Shown here: positions 1 to 7,896 of the stretch, piece by piece
Position numbering within the stretch: position 1 is the first letter of the stretch
How the letters are laid out: every line of letters starts with the position of its first letter
NCBI RefSeq assembly: GCF_024584515.1
Contig: NZ_CP102173.1
Location: 2,604,001 to 2,668,000, forward strand
DNA: 64,000 bases
Direction: 5' to 3'
Origin: Aeromicrobium wangtongii
GTDB taxonomy: Bacteria > Actinomycetota > Actinomycetes > Propionibacteriales > Nocardioidaceae
Notes under the pieces: model-generated
What the model was told of the DNA's origin: nothing
What the model saw: only the letters and a program-made list of their open reading frames with translations
Databases searched by the model: none
Position numbers and translations under genes: made by a program

Positions 1-1494
1 GCCACGCGGTCCCGGTCGGCCAAGGCGTCGATGCTGGCCGCCCTGCTGGGCCGGACCGCGGCGGAGAGCCCCGAGGACATCGCGACCGTCACGTCGTACC
101 TGGCCGGTGCGCTGCGACAGCGACGTACGGGGCTCGGCTGGCGCTCGCTGCAGGACGTCCCGCCGCCGGCCGCCGCGCCCAGCCTGACCGTGTCCCAGGT
201 GCACGAGTCGTTCGAGCAGCTCGCTGCGCTGGCCGGCACCGGATCGCAGCAGGCGCGGCGCGCGGCGACGACCCGGCTCATGGCACAGGCCACCGCCGAC
301 GAGCAGCGCTGGCTGCGCGGCATCGTCACCGGCGAGGTGCGCCAGGGTGCGCTCGACTCGCTGGTCCAGGACGCGCTGGCGATCGCCGGCGGCGTCCCGG
401 CAGCATCCGTCCGGCGCGCAGCCATGATGGCCGGCTCCACGGTCGACATCGCGCCGGCGGCACTCACCGGTGGGGAGGAGGCGCTGGCCGCGTTCACCCT
501 GGCCGTGGGACGACCCGTGCTGCCGATGCTGGCGTCCACCGCGCCGACGATCGAGGCGGCGATGACCAAGGCGGGCGGTGGCGTGGTCGCGGTCGACACC
601 AAGCTCGACGGCGTCCGCATCCAGGTGCACCGCAACGGTGACGACGTGCGGGTGGTGACCCGATCGCTCGACGACGTGACGTCCCGCCACCCCGAGGTCG
701 TCGCGGCCGCGCGGGCGCTGGCCTGCGACACCGTGGTGCTCGACGGTGAGGTCCTCGCACTCGGCCCGGACGGGCGTCCGCGTCCCTTCCAGGAGACGGC
801 GTCGCGGGCCGCCTCGGCGACCGGGGTCGAGCTGACGCCGGCCTTCTTCGACCTGCTGCACCTGGACGGACGCGATCTGGTCGACGCTCCGACGTCCGAG
901 CGGCTCGCGGCGCTCGAATCCGTCGTGCCCGAGCGGTTCCGGGTGCGGCGGCTGCTGACGTCGGACGTCGCCGCGGCGGAGGCCTTCGCCGAGAGCGTGC
1001 TCGGCCTGGGGCACGAGGGCGTCGTGGTCAAGAGCCTGGCCGCGCCGTACGCCGCCGGACGACGCGGCGCGACGTGGGTCAAGGTCAAGCCCGTGCACAC
1101 CCTCGACCTGGTCGTGCTGGCGGTGGAACGCGGCTCGGGACGGCGCAGCGGTTGGCTGTCGAACATCCACCTCGGCGCGCGCGACGGTGACGGCTTCGTG
1201 ATGCTCGGCAAGACGTTCAAGGGCATGACCGACGAGATGCTCGCCCGGCAGACCGAGCGCTTCCGAGAGCTGCAGGTCGCCGACGACGGCTACGTCGTGA
1301 CCGTCCGCCCCGAGCAGGTGGTCGAGGTCGCCTTCGACGGCGTCCAGCGATCGACCCGGTACCCCGGCGGCGTCGCACTCAGGTTCGCGCGCGTCGTCCG
1401 CTACCGCGACGACAAGACACCCGCCGAGGCCGACACGCTCGACACCGTCCGCGGGTACCTGGGTCCGTCAGAGCCCGCGGGCGACGCTTCGTGA
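1..1494 (+). CDS. ligB: ATP-dependent DNA ligase, LigB type (5' end outside window)
   Basis: Nick-sealing ligase that uses ATP to adenylate an active-site lysine. The reading frame is open from base 1 and residues before the first ATG (base 31) look like ligase N-terminus, so the true start lies upstream. Visible order: helical N-terminal DNA-binding domain, then the adenylation domain with motif I KLDGVR (lysine codon at 601-603), a DGEVL motif near 743, motif EGVVVK near 1015 and a KVKP motif near 1081, then a C-terminal OB domain. Size and order match the actinobacterial LigB family (about 500 residues), an accessory ligase beside the NAD-dependent LigA. Its 3' end overlaps by 27 bases the end of the convergent membrane-protein gene. 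Family assignment is secure; the LigB sub-label is from overall resemblance. Confidence 0.9.
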   Translation, partial: ATRSRSAKASMLAALLGRTAAESPEDIATVTSYLAGALRQRRTGLGWRSLQDVPPPAAAPSLTVSQVHESFEQLAALAGTGSQQARRAATTRLMAQATADEQRWLRGIVTGEVRQGALDSLVQDALAIAGGVPAASVRRAAMMAGSTVDIAPAALTGGEEALAAFTLAVGRPVLPMLASTAPTIEAAMTKAGGGVVAVDTKLDGVRIQVHRNGDDVRVVTRSLDDVTSRHPEVVAAARALACDTVVLDGEVLALGPDGRPRPFQETASRAASATGVELTPAFFDLLHLDGRDLVDAPTSERLAALESVVPERFRVRRLLTSDVAAAEAFAESVLGLGHEGVVVKSLAAPYAAGRRGATWVKVKPVHTLDLVVLAVERGSGRRSGWLSNIHLGARDGDGFVMLGKTFKGMTDEMLARQTERFRELQVADDGYVVTVRPEQVVEVAFDGVQRSTRYPGGVALRFARVVRYRDDKTPAEADTLDTVRGYLGPSEPAGDAS

Positions 1495-2059
1495 GTGCGC
1501 CCACCCCATGCGCAGCTCGCCGACGAAGAGGTACCAGGTGGATGCGGTGAAGGTGACCGCCCAGATCAGGCCCATCATCGCGAAGCCGGCCTGCGAACCG
1601 TCCATGTCGATCGGGTCCGACGGGGCGAGGGCCAGACCGAAGATCGACCACGCGAAGACAGCGGCCAGGAACGCGAACGCCGCGAGGGCCGATCGCAGGA
1701 CGTAACGACCCGAAGGCGTCGTCGGCCACCCACACCGCGTAGGCCAGACGTACCTGCTCGCCGGCCCGGACGACCGCCATGCCCAGCACGGCACCGGGCA
1801 CCCCGACGGCCAGACCGATGACGGCGGCGAGCGCAGTCACGCCGGCGCCGTCCTCCTCCCCCACCGCGATCACGGCCACCCCGAGGAGCAGCCCACCGAC
1901 GATGATCAGCAGCAGGCTCACACCCGCCAGTCCGAACCGCCACAGGCTGCAGAACTCGTCGTCCAGTCGCGCGGCAGCCCGGCGGTGCGCGAAGCGTCCG
2001 GTGTCATCCGGTGCCTCCGCGGCGACGACCAGTGCCATGGCGTCCTCAGCGATCAGCAT
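1468..2059 (-). pseudogene. Membrane protein gene interrupted by a frameshift
   Basis: Two minus-strand frames together make one plausible four-helix membrane protein of about 196 residues. The first part (residues 1-118, bases 2059-1706) holds two hydrophobic segments (around GVSLLLIIVGGLLLG and the following Val/Ala/Gly stretch). The second part, in another frame to the stop at 1468, holds two more (around FAFLAAVFAWSIFG and GLIWAVTFTASTWYLF). Removing one A of the AA pair at 1704-1705 joins them as ...DDAFGS-YVLRS.... Left in the first frame, the protein runs on into arginine/proline-rich sequence antisense to the ligase. This is either a real disabling mutation or a sequencing/assembly error. 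A GAGGGGG ribosome site precedes the ATG at 2059. I do not recognise the family. Confidence 0.6.
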
Positions 2060-2099
2060 CGTCGTGCCCCCTCACATCTGGGCGTCACGCTAACAACGA

Positions 2100-5000
2100 T
2101 CACTGGAAGTCGCGGCCGCGGTGACGGGCCGGGATCGCGCGGCCGGCCTCGGGATAGACCTCCTCGATGCGCATGAGCTTGTCGGCGACCAGGTTGGTGA
2201 CGCCCTCGTGGCTGCGCTCGAGGATGCCCCGGATGACCATGCCGGCCGCATTGCGGCCCACGACCCGGTAGCGCGCCCACAGCGCCTGCGAGCACACGAC
2301 GTTGAGCATCCCGGTCTCGTCCTCGAGGTTGAGGAACGTGACCCCCGCGGCGGTGGACGGGCGCTGCCGGTGAGTGATGAGCCCGGCGACCTTGACCCGG
2401 CGAGCGGCCTCATGGGTCGCGGTGTCGGCGACCGACAGGATGCCCTCGGCCTGCAGCAGCGGCCGCAGGTGCTCGATCGGGTGGGTCTGGGTCGAGATGC
2501 CCGTCGCCCACAGATCGGCCATCGTGACCTCGACGTCGCTCATGCCCGGCAGCATCGGTGGCGGTGCGGTGACCTCGGTGCCCTCGAGCTGGGTGGGGCT
2601 CTGGACGTAGCCGGCGTTCCACAGCGCCTGGCGGCGCGAGATGCCGAAGACGTCGAACGCCCCGGCGGTGGCCAGCGACTCCATCTGCGCCACCGTCAGC
2701 CCGGTGCGCCGGGCGACGTCGGCCATGTCGGCAAAGGACTCGCGCTCGCGCTCGGCCACGATGCGCTCCGCGACCTCCTTGCCGATGCCCTGTACCTCGT
2801 CGAGGCCGAGGCGGACGGCGTACGCGCCGTCGCGGCGGTGCTCGGGTGTCGGATCGGGGGTGCCCGGGACGAACTTCGGCACCGGCGGCTGCCGGCGCGA
2901 CAGGCAGGCATCGCGTCCGGTCGCTCCCCCGTCGCCGATCGGCTCCAGATCGGCCAGCGCACCCGAGCGCAGGATGTCGGGACGCAGGACCGTGACGCCG
3001 TGCCGCCGCGCATCGGTCGTCAGGGACTGCGGGGAGTAGAAGCCCATCGGCTGGTTGCGCAGCAGCGCCGCCAGGAACGCGCCGGGATAGTGCAGCTTGA
3101 GCCACGAGCTGGCATAGACCAGCAGCGAGAAGCTCAGCGCGTGGCTCTCGGCGAAGCCGAAGTTCGCGAACGACTTGATCCGCTGGTAGATCGCCTCGGA
3201 CTCCTCGGGCGTCAGGCCGTGGCGCGCCATGCCCGCGAAGAGCTTGTCCTCCAGCGACTCGATCCGCTCGATGCCGCGCTTGGACCCCATCGCGCGCCGC
3301 AGCAGATCGGCCTCGTCGCCCGTGCAGTCACCGATCGCGATCGCCATCTGCATCAGCTGCTCCTGGAACAGGGGCACGCCCAGCGTCCGCTCCAGCACCG
3401 GCTCGAGGATCGGGTGCGGGTACGTCACCGGTTCCTTGCCCATCGCGCGGCGGATGTACGGGTGCACCGCACCGCCCTGGATGGGTCCGGGGCGGATCAG
3501 CGCGATCTCGATCGCCAGGTCGTACGCCCGGCGGGGCTGCAGCCGGGGCAGGGTGCCGATCTGCGCCCGGCTCTCGACCTGGAACACCCCGATCGAGTCG
3601 GCCCGGCACAGCATGTCGTAGACCCCGGCCTCCTCCTTGGGCATCGAGTCCAGATCCCACTCCTCCCCCAGGTGCTCCGCAACGATGCGCATCGTGTGGT
3701 CGAGTGCGCCGAGCATCCCCAGGCCCAGCAGGTCGAACTTGACCAGCCCCATGAACTCGCAGGCGTCCTTGTCCCACTGCAGGACGGTGCGCTTGTCCAT
3801 GCGGCCCCGCTCGATGGGACACACCTCGCCGACGGGGCGCTCGGTCAGGATCATGCCGCCGGAGTGGATGCCCAGGTGCCGCGGCGCGGTCATCAGCTGG
3901 CGGGCCAGCCCGGTCACCGGCGCGGGGACACCCTCGACGTCCTCGCTGCCCATCGCCCCCCAGCCGTCGATCTGCTTGGACCAGGCATCCTGCTGGCCCA
4001 CCGAGTAGCCCAGCGCCTTGGCCGCATCGCGGATCGCGGAGCGGGGGCGGTAGCTGATGACATTGGCGACCTGCGCCGCGTTGTGGCGTCCGTACGTGTC
4101 GTAGACCCACTGGATGACCTCCTCGCGGCGGTCGGAGTCGAAGTCGACGTCGATGTCCGGCTCCTCCTCGCGGGTCGTGGCGAGGAAGCGCTCGAACGGC
4201 AGGTTGAAGAAGATCGAGTCGATCGCGGTGATCTCCAGGGCGTAGCAGAGCGCCGAGTTGGCCGAGGATCCTCGGCCCTGGCACAAGATCTTGCGGCTGC
4301 GCGCGAACTGGACGATGTCGTGGACGATCAGGAAGTAGCCCGGGAAGTCCTTCTCCTCGATGACCGCGAGCTCGCGCTCGATGCGCTCCCGGGCGGCCTG
4401 CTCGTTGCCGGCGTAGCGCTTGCGGATGCCGCGCTCGGCCAGGACCCGCAGCCAGCTCATCGCGGTGTGCCCCTCCGGGATGCCCTGGCGCGGCAGCCGC
4501 GGTGTCGCGGCGCGCAGGTCGAAGGCCAGCTCGTCGGCCAGCGGGACGGTGCGGGCCACCGCCCCCGGGTAGCGGCGGAACAGCAGCTGCATCTCCACCC
4601 CCGACCGCAGGTGCGCGGCCCCCGTCGCCGGCAGCCAGCCGTCCATCTCGGCCAGGCTGCGCCGCGCGCGGACCGCGGCCATCGCCGCGGCCATCCGGCC
4701 ACCGGTGGGCTGGGCGAAGTGGACGTTGCCCGTCGCGATGGTCGCCAGGCCGTGATCGCGGGCCAGCTCGGCCAGGACGTCGTTGGCGGCGCTGTCGGTC
4801 GGGAAGCCGTGGTCGATGAGCTCGACGACCACGCCGTCTCGGCCGAAGCGCTCGGTGAGCAGGTCGAGCGCGGACGCCGCGGCCTCACGTCCGCCCGCGG
4901 CCAACGCCTGGCGGACGTGCCCCTTGCGGCATCCGGTCAGGACGACCCAGTGGTCGCGGCCCCGCTCGGCCAGCGCGTCCAGGTCGTAGACGGGGCGGCC

Positions 5001-5498
5001 CTTCTCGTCGCCGCGCAGCTGGGCGTCGGTGATCGCGGCGGCGAGCCGGTGATAGCCCTCGACACCCCGCGCCAGTGCCAGCAGGTGGGTGCCCTCCGGA
5101 TCGGCGACCCCGTTCTGCGGGGTACGCAGCCCCAGCGACAGCTCGGCACCGTAGATCGTCCGCAGGCCGGCCGCCGGGTACTTGGCTGCCTCCTCGGCGA
5201 ATCGCGGCGCCCCGTAGAAGCCGTCGTGATCGGTGATGGCCAGCCCGTGCAGCCCCAGCGCGATCGCCTCCTCGACGAGCACATCGGGACCGCTGGCGCC
5301 GTCCAGGAAGCTGAAGTGGCTGTGGCAGTGCAGCTCGGCATAGGGCACCGCGGGGGTGGCGGGTGGCTCTATCTGCTTGGGACCGGTCTTGCGCCGCTTG
5401 CGCGACCAGCCGGGTGCGTCCCCACCGTCGGGCTCGGGCCGTCCCGACAGCCGCCGCTCCAGATCGCGCCACGACACGTCCGGATTGTTGAACCCCAT
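2100..5498 (-). CDS. dnaE2: Error-prone DNA polymerase III alpha subunit DnaE2 (ImuC)
   Basis: Catalytic polymerase of the SOS mutasome; copies past lesions with ImuB and ImuA'. 1132 residues from the chosen ATG, which has a run of Gs just upstream; an in-frame start 72 bases further up would lie inside a large palindrome. An N-terminal PHP domain is visible (ELHCHSHFSFLDG, then TDHDGFYG), followed by the C-family polymerase core with PDIDVDFDSDRR, where the acidic catalytic residues lie, helix-hairpin-helix sequence, and a C-terminal OB domain (VKVAGLITHRQRP). Its position as third gene after imuA' and imuB separates it from the replicative DnaE1. Transcription is probably from the LexA-boxed promoter near 7770, though an 84-base gap with a palindrome separates it from imuB. 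Confidence 0.93.
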   Translation of the reverse strand: MGFNNPDVSWRDLERRLSGRPEPDGGDAPGWSRKRRKTGPKQIEPPATPAVPYAELHCHSHFSFLDGASGPDVLVEEAIALGLHGLAITDHDGFYGAPRFAEEAAKYPAAGLRTIYGAELSLGLRTPQNGVADPEGTHLLALARGVEGYHRLAAAITDAQLRGDEKGRPVYDLDALAERGRDHWVVLTGCRKGHVRQALAAGGREAAASALDLLTERFGRDGVVVELIDHGFPTDSAANDVLAELARDHGLATIATGNVHFAQPTGGRMAAAMAAVRARRSLAEMDGWLPATGAAHLRSGVEMQLLFRRYPGAVARTVPLADELAFDLRAATPRLPRQGIPEGHTAMSWLRVLAERGIRKRYAGNEQAARERIERELAVIEEKDFPGYFLIVHDIVQFARSRKILCQGRGSSANSALCYALEITAIDSIFFNLPFERFLATTREEEPDIDVDFDSDRREEVIQWVYDTYGRHNAAQVANVISYRPRSAIRDAAKALGYSVGQQDAWSKQIDGWGAMGSEDVEGVPAPVTGLARQLMTAPRHLGIHSGGMILTERPVGEVCPIERGRMDKRTVLQWDKDACEFMGLVKFDLLGLGMLGALDHTMRIVAEHLGEEWDLDSMPKEEAGVYDMLCRADSIGVFQVESRAQIGTLPRLQPRRAYDLAIEIALIRPGPIQGGAVHPYIRRAMGKEPVTYPHPILEPVLERTLGVPLFQEQLMQMAIAIGDCTGDEADLLRRAMGSKRGIERIESLEDKLFAGMARHGLTPEESEAIYQRIKSFANFGFAESHALSFSLLVYASSWLKLHYPGAFLAALLRNQPMGFYSPQSLTTDARRHGVTVLRPDILRSGALADLEPIGDGGATGRDACLSRRQPPVPKFVPGTPDPTPEHRRDGAYAVRLGLDEVQGIGKEVAERIVAERERESFADMADVARRTGLTVAQMESLATAGAFDVFGISRRQALWNAGYVQSPTQLEGTEVTAPPPMLPGMSDVEVTMADLWATGISTQTHPIEHLRPLLQAEGILSVADTATHEAARRVKVAGLITHRQRPSTAAGVTFLNLEDETGMLNVVCSQALWARYRVVGRNAAGMVIRGILERSHEGVTNLVADKLMRIEEVYPEAGRAIPARHRGRDFQ

Positions 5499-5510
5499 CA
5501 GGCCCCCCAA

Positions 5511-5578
5511 CCCGCTGAGTGTGACGTTTGCGCGCCTTCGGACGCGTGCTGGCGCGCGGAAACGTCGCACTCAGCGGG
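5511..5578. repeat. Long imperfect palindrome between imuB and dnaE2
   Basis: Arms 5511-5536 and 5551-5578 are near-perfect inverted copies; they share CCCGCTGAGTG and GACGTTT, with single mismatches and a small bulge. The central spacer is about 14 bases. It fills almost the whole gap between the imuB stop and the dnaE2 start, so it could attenuate dnaE2 expression or protect the imuA'-imuB mRNA. There is no T tract on either strand. Confidence 0.7.
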
Positions 5579-5582
5579 GACG

Positions 5583-7091
5583 TCAGTCATAGCGGGCCTC
5601 GGTCCACCACTGGCCGGCCTCCACGATCATCAGGAAGGCGCTGCCGTCGACGCCGACGACCTGGAAGCGAGCGATCCGGCGGGCCGCCGCCTCGTCCCAC
5701 CACTGGTCGTCGACCGGCCACGGCCCGGCCCACGCCGCGACGGGCTGCCAGCCCTGATCGGCCGCCACCCGGAAGCGCGCCGGCTCCCCCGTGACGACAC
5801 CACGGCCGGAGACCCCGATCGGCTGCCCCTCGGCTCCGACGACCATGGCCTGCTGCGGCGAGGGATAGACCGTCGCCGGCGCCGGGGCGGGCAGGCTGCC
5901 GGGCCACGGCAGGGCAGCCGGCCGGCTCGCCACGGGACGCTCGCCCCACGGCGTCAGCAGGTGCCGCTCCCCCGGGCCGCGGCCGCCCTGCACCGTGACG
6001 GAGACGACCGACTCGTGCCCCACGATGCTCTGCACCCGGGCCACGCCCCGCTCGACCCGCTCGTCGGGGCCGCCGCCGAAGAGACTGTCGGCATGATCGC
6101 CCAACGGCTCGGTGACCTCGGGGATCAGTCGCACGGCGTCGACGGGGGCACGGATCGCGCCCTGGACCGACAGCTGCCAGCGGAGGCGATCAACCAGGTC
6201 GGTCGGCCCGAACCAGCGCGGATGCATCCAGCGCCGCGACGACGCCAGCGAGCCGTCGGCGTCGACCTCGATCAGCACCGTCGTGCACACCAGGCCGTGG
6301 CCGGCCAGATCGGTGACGAAGGCCTCGGCGGTGGTGCGCAGGCTGAAGGCGATGGGGTCGACCAGGTCCAGCGGCGGCTCCAGCACCAGCGTCGCGTCGA
6401 ACTCCGGCGGCACCTGACGGCGGCTGATGGGGTGCGGGTCCTGACCCCGCGCCAGCCGGTGCAGCAGCGCCCCGTGCGTGCCGAACCGGGTGTGGACGTC
6501 GGACGGGGGCAGCGATGCGAAGTCGCCCAGCGTCCGCAGCCCCATGCGGCGCAGCAGGCCCACCAGATCGGCGTCGTCGAGGGCGTCGATCGGCAGGTCG
6601 TGCAGGAACTCCCCCGAGCCCCCGGCCGGGACGACGAGGCTGTCCTGGGCGAGCGCCCGGCGGGCCGCCTGCTCCGCGGCGAACAGTCCGTCGGCGACCC
6701 CGGCGCGCACGTCCCACACACCGAGACCGACCAGGCGCTCGGCGATGACGGCAGCCGCCTCGGCCTCGCCGCCGTAGAACCGGGACGGCACCGCGATCGC
6801 GCACAGCCCGGGCCGCAGCGGGGCGACCCCGGGGCTGAGCTCCTCGATCGCGGTCAGCACCGCCTCGAAGGCGCGCGCATCGGCGTCGGGGTGGTGATCG
6901 TGCAGGACGAGCCCGGGGCACCGCGACTGGGCGTCACGGCGCCGCATGCCTCGGCGGACGCCCTCGGACCGGGCGGCCTGCGAGCAGGCCAGCACCTGCC
7001 CCTTGTCGATCACGGCGGCCGGCACGGACGCGGGCACGTCGACCGCCACGATCGGCCAGTCCGGCGCCCACAGCACCATCGTGCGGGCCAT
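5583..7091 (-). CDS. imuB: ImuB, Y-family polymerase-like mutasome hub
   Basis: Adapter of the ImuA'-ImuB-DnaE2 translesion system; in mycobacteria it binds the beta clamp and recruits DnaE2. 502 residues from ATG 7091, which overlaps the imuA' stop by one base (TGATG). The N-terminus has the Y-family fold signature (VLWAPDWPIVAVD), but the region where active Y-polymerases carry an SxDE acidic pair reads SPGVAPLRPG. As in known ImuB proteins it is therefore probably catalytically dead. Palm/finger-like sequence is followed by a helix-hairpin-helix stretch (LLRRMGLRTLGDFASLP) and a divergent C-terminal region. A longer in-frame start exists but lies inside imuA' and encodes Gly/Pro/Arg-rich shadow sequence. 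Confidence 0.9.
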   Translation of the reverse strand: MARTMVLWAPDWPIVAVDVPASVPAAVIDKGQVLACSQAARSEGVRRGMRRRDAQSRCPGLVLHDHHPDADARAFEAVLTAIEELSPGVAPLRPGLCAIAVPSRFYGGEAEAAAVIAERLVGLGVWDVRAGVADGLFAAEQAARRALAQDSLVVPAGGSGEFLHDLPIDALDDADLVGLLRRMGLRTLGDFASLPPSDVHTRFGTHGALLHRLARGQDPHPISRRQVPPEFDATLVLEPPLDLVDPIAFSLRTTAEAFVTDLAGHGLVCTTVLIEVDADGSLASSRRWMHPRWFGPTDLVDRLRWQLSVQGAIRAPVDAVRLIPEVTEPLGDHADSLFGGGPDERVERGVARVQSIVGHESVVSVTVQGGRGPGERHLLTPWGERPVASRPAALPWPGSLPAPAPATVYPSPQQAMVVGAEGQPIGVSGRGVVTGEPARFRVAADQGWQPVAAWAGPWPVDDQWWDEAAARRIARFQVVGVDGSAFLMIVEAGQWWTEARYD

Positions 7092-7753
7092 CAGGACACG
7101 CTCCGCAGACGGGTCGGCGCCTCGACCGACGCGGGGCTCTCGACCCGGCGGATGACCTGCGAGGCATCGGGCAGCCACAGCCGGCGGCGGCGGGCCGGAG
7201 CCGTGCCCCGCTGCACCTCGACCGTGGCCTGGCGAGCCTGCAGATGGCCGTGACCACGTCCCAGGCCCGCCCACTCGACATCGCGCAGCATGACCCGCGC
7301 CTCGCTGCGCGGCCAGTCACCGTACGAGATCAGGATGCCGCCCCGCTGGCGCAGCCGGGCAGCGATGCGGGCCGCGTCCTTGGCGCCGACCGTCGAGGGC
7401 GCCCGCAGCACCACGACGGCGAGCACGTCGATCAGGGCCGCGGTGACCTCGAGCCAGGCCTCCCCCGGATCGGGCACCAGGATCGTCCGGCGCAGCTCGA
7501 CACCAGCCGCCGCCGCCGACTCGAGGCCCAGCTCGGCCGAGCCTACGACCCCGCACCAGGCGCCATCGGCCGACGGGCCGGCCATGAGCGCCGTGACCAG
7601 GCTCATCGAGTCGACCGAGTAGGCCGACCCCGCCTGCAGCTGCAGCAACCCGGCGAAGGCGGGGTGCGTGGCCACGGGCTGGGCGGCAGGACGACCCTGC
7701 ATCTGGTCGACCCGCGCCCGCAGCTCGCTCAGGGTGGGGGCGGCAACGTTCAC
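7091..7753 (-). CDS. imuA': ImuA', RecA-fold mutasome accessory protein
   Basis: First gene of the SOS mutasome operon, 220 residues. The protein has the RecA/SulA-like core (SMSLVTALMAG ... GWCGVVG-type strand, then VLAVVVLRAPS) but no Walker A motif, as expected for actinobacterial ImuA'. The C-terminus is Arg-rich with ARRRRLWLP, the kind of tail used to contact ImuB. The GTG start at 7753 sits 10 bases downstream of the LexA box, so LexA should block transcription. The stop is fused to the imuB start. Assignment rests on context plus fold-like features; sequence conservation in this family is low. Confidence 0.85.
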   Translation of the reverse strand: MNVAAPTLSELRARVDQMQGRPAAQPVATHPAFAGLLQLQAGSAYSVDSMSLVTALMAGPSADGAWCGVVGSAELGLESAAAAGVELRRTILVPDPGEAWLEVTAALIDVLAVVVLRAPSTVGAKDAARIAARLRQRGGILISYGDWPRSEARVMLRDVEWAGLGRGHGHLQARQATVEVQRGTAPARRRRLWLPDASQVIRRVESPASVEAPTRLRSVS

Positions 7754-7763
7754 TCATCCATGA

Positions 7764-7779
7764 TCGAACATATGTTCGA
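7764..7779. promoter_or_regulatory. LexA/SOS box (TCGAAC-N4-GTTCGA) of imuA'BC
   Basis: Sequence TCGAACATATGTTCGA matches the actinobacterial LexA consensus exactly and sits in a perfect 20-bp palindrome (7762-7781). On the minus strand the TATGTT (7773-7768) inside it reads as a -10 hexamer, so bound LexA would cover the core promoter. Confidence 0.95.
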
Positions 7780-7791
7780 TCGAGTCAATCT

Positions 7792-7873
7792 CGCGAGTGG
7801 CGCAAACCCATCCCCGAGTGGCGCAGATTGGGACGACACGCCGTCTCAAAAAGTCCGATCTGCGCCACTCGCG
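7792..7873. repeat. Double-arm hairpin downstream of dppDF
   Basis: The right arm (GTCCGATCTGCGCCACTCG, 7853-7871) is complementary to a left arm at 7815-7834. Its distal half also pairs with a second copy at 7792-7804 (CGCGAGTGGCGCA). Two mutually exclusive hairpins are therefore possible. It lies between the imuA' promoter and the end of the ABC transporter operon and could insulate them. Confidence 0.6.
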
Positions 7874-7880
7874 GATTTCG

Positions 7881-7896
7881 TGGGTGGGTGGGTGGG
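7881..7896 (+). other. Perfect G-quadruplex motif (four GGGT units)
   Basis: TGGGTGGGTGGGTGGG lies directly beside the stop codon of the minus-strand ABC ATPase gene. Four G3 runs with one-base loops are the classic very stable parallel quadruplex. The G-rich strand is the template strand for the ABC operon, so it could help stop polymerase. Confidence 0.6.

Noticed and set aside
1379..1705. Continuation of the membrane-protein frame into the ligase gene
   Set aside because: After the frameshift point the sequence becomes Arg/Pro/Gly-rich, while the hydrophobic sequence goes on in another frame.
2121..7253. A 1710-codon open frame on the plus strand
   Set aside because: It is antisense to dnaE2 and imuB; its Arg/Gln/Val-rich sequence shows no domain, as expected for a mirror frame in GC-rich DNA.
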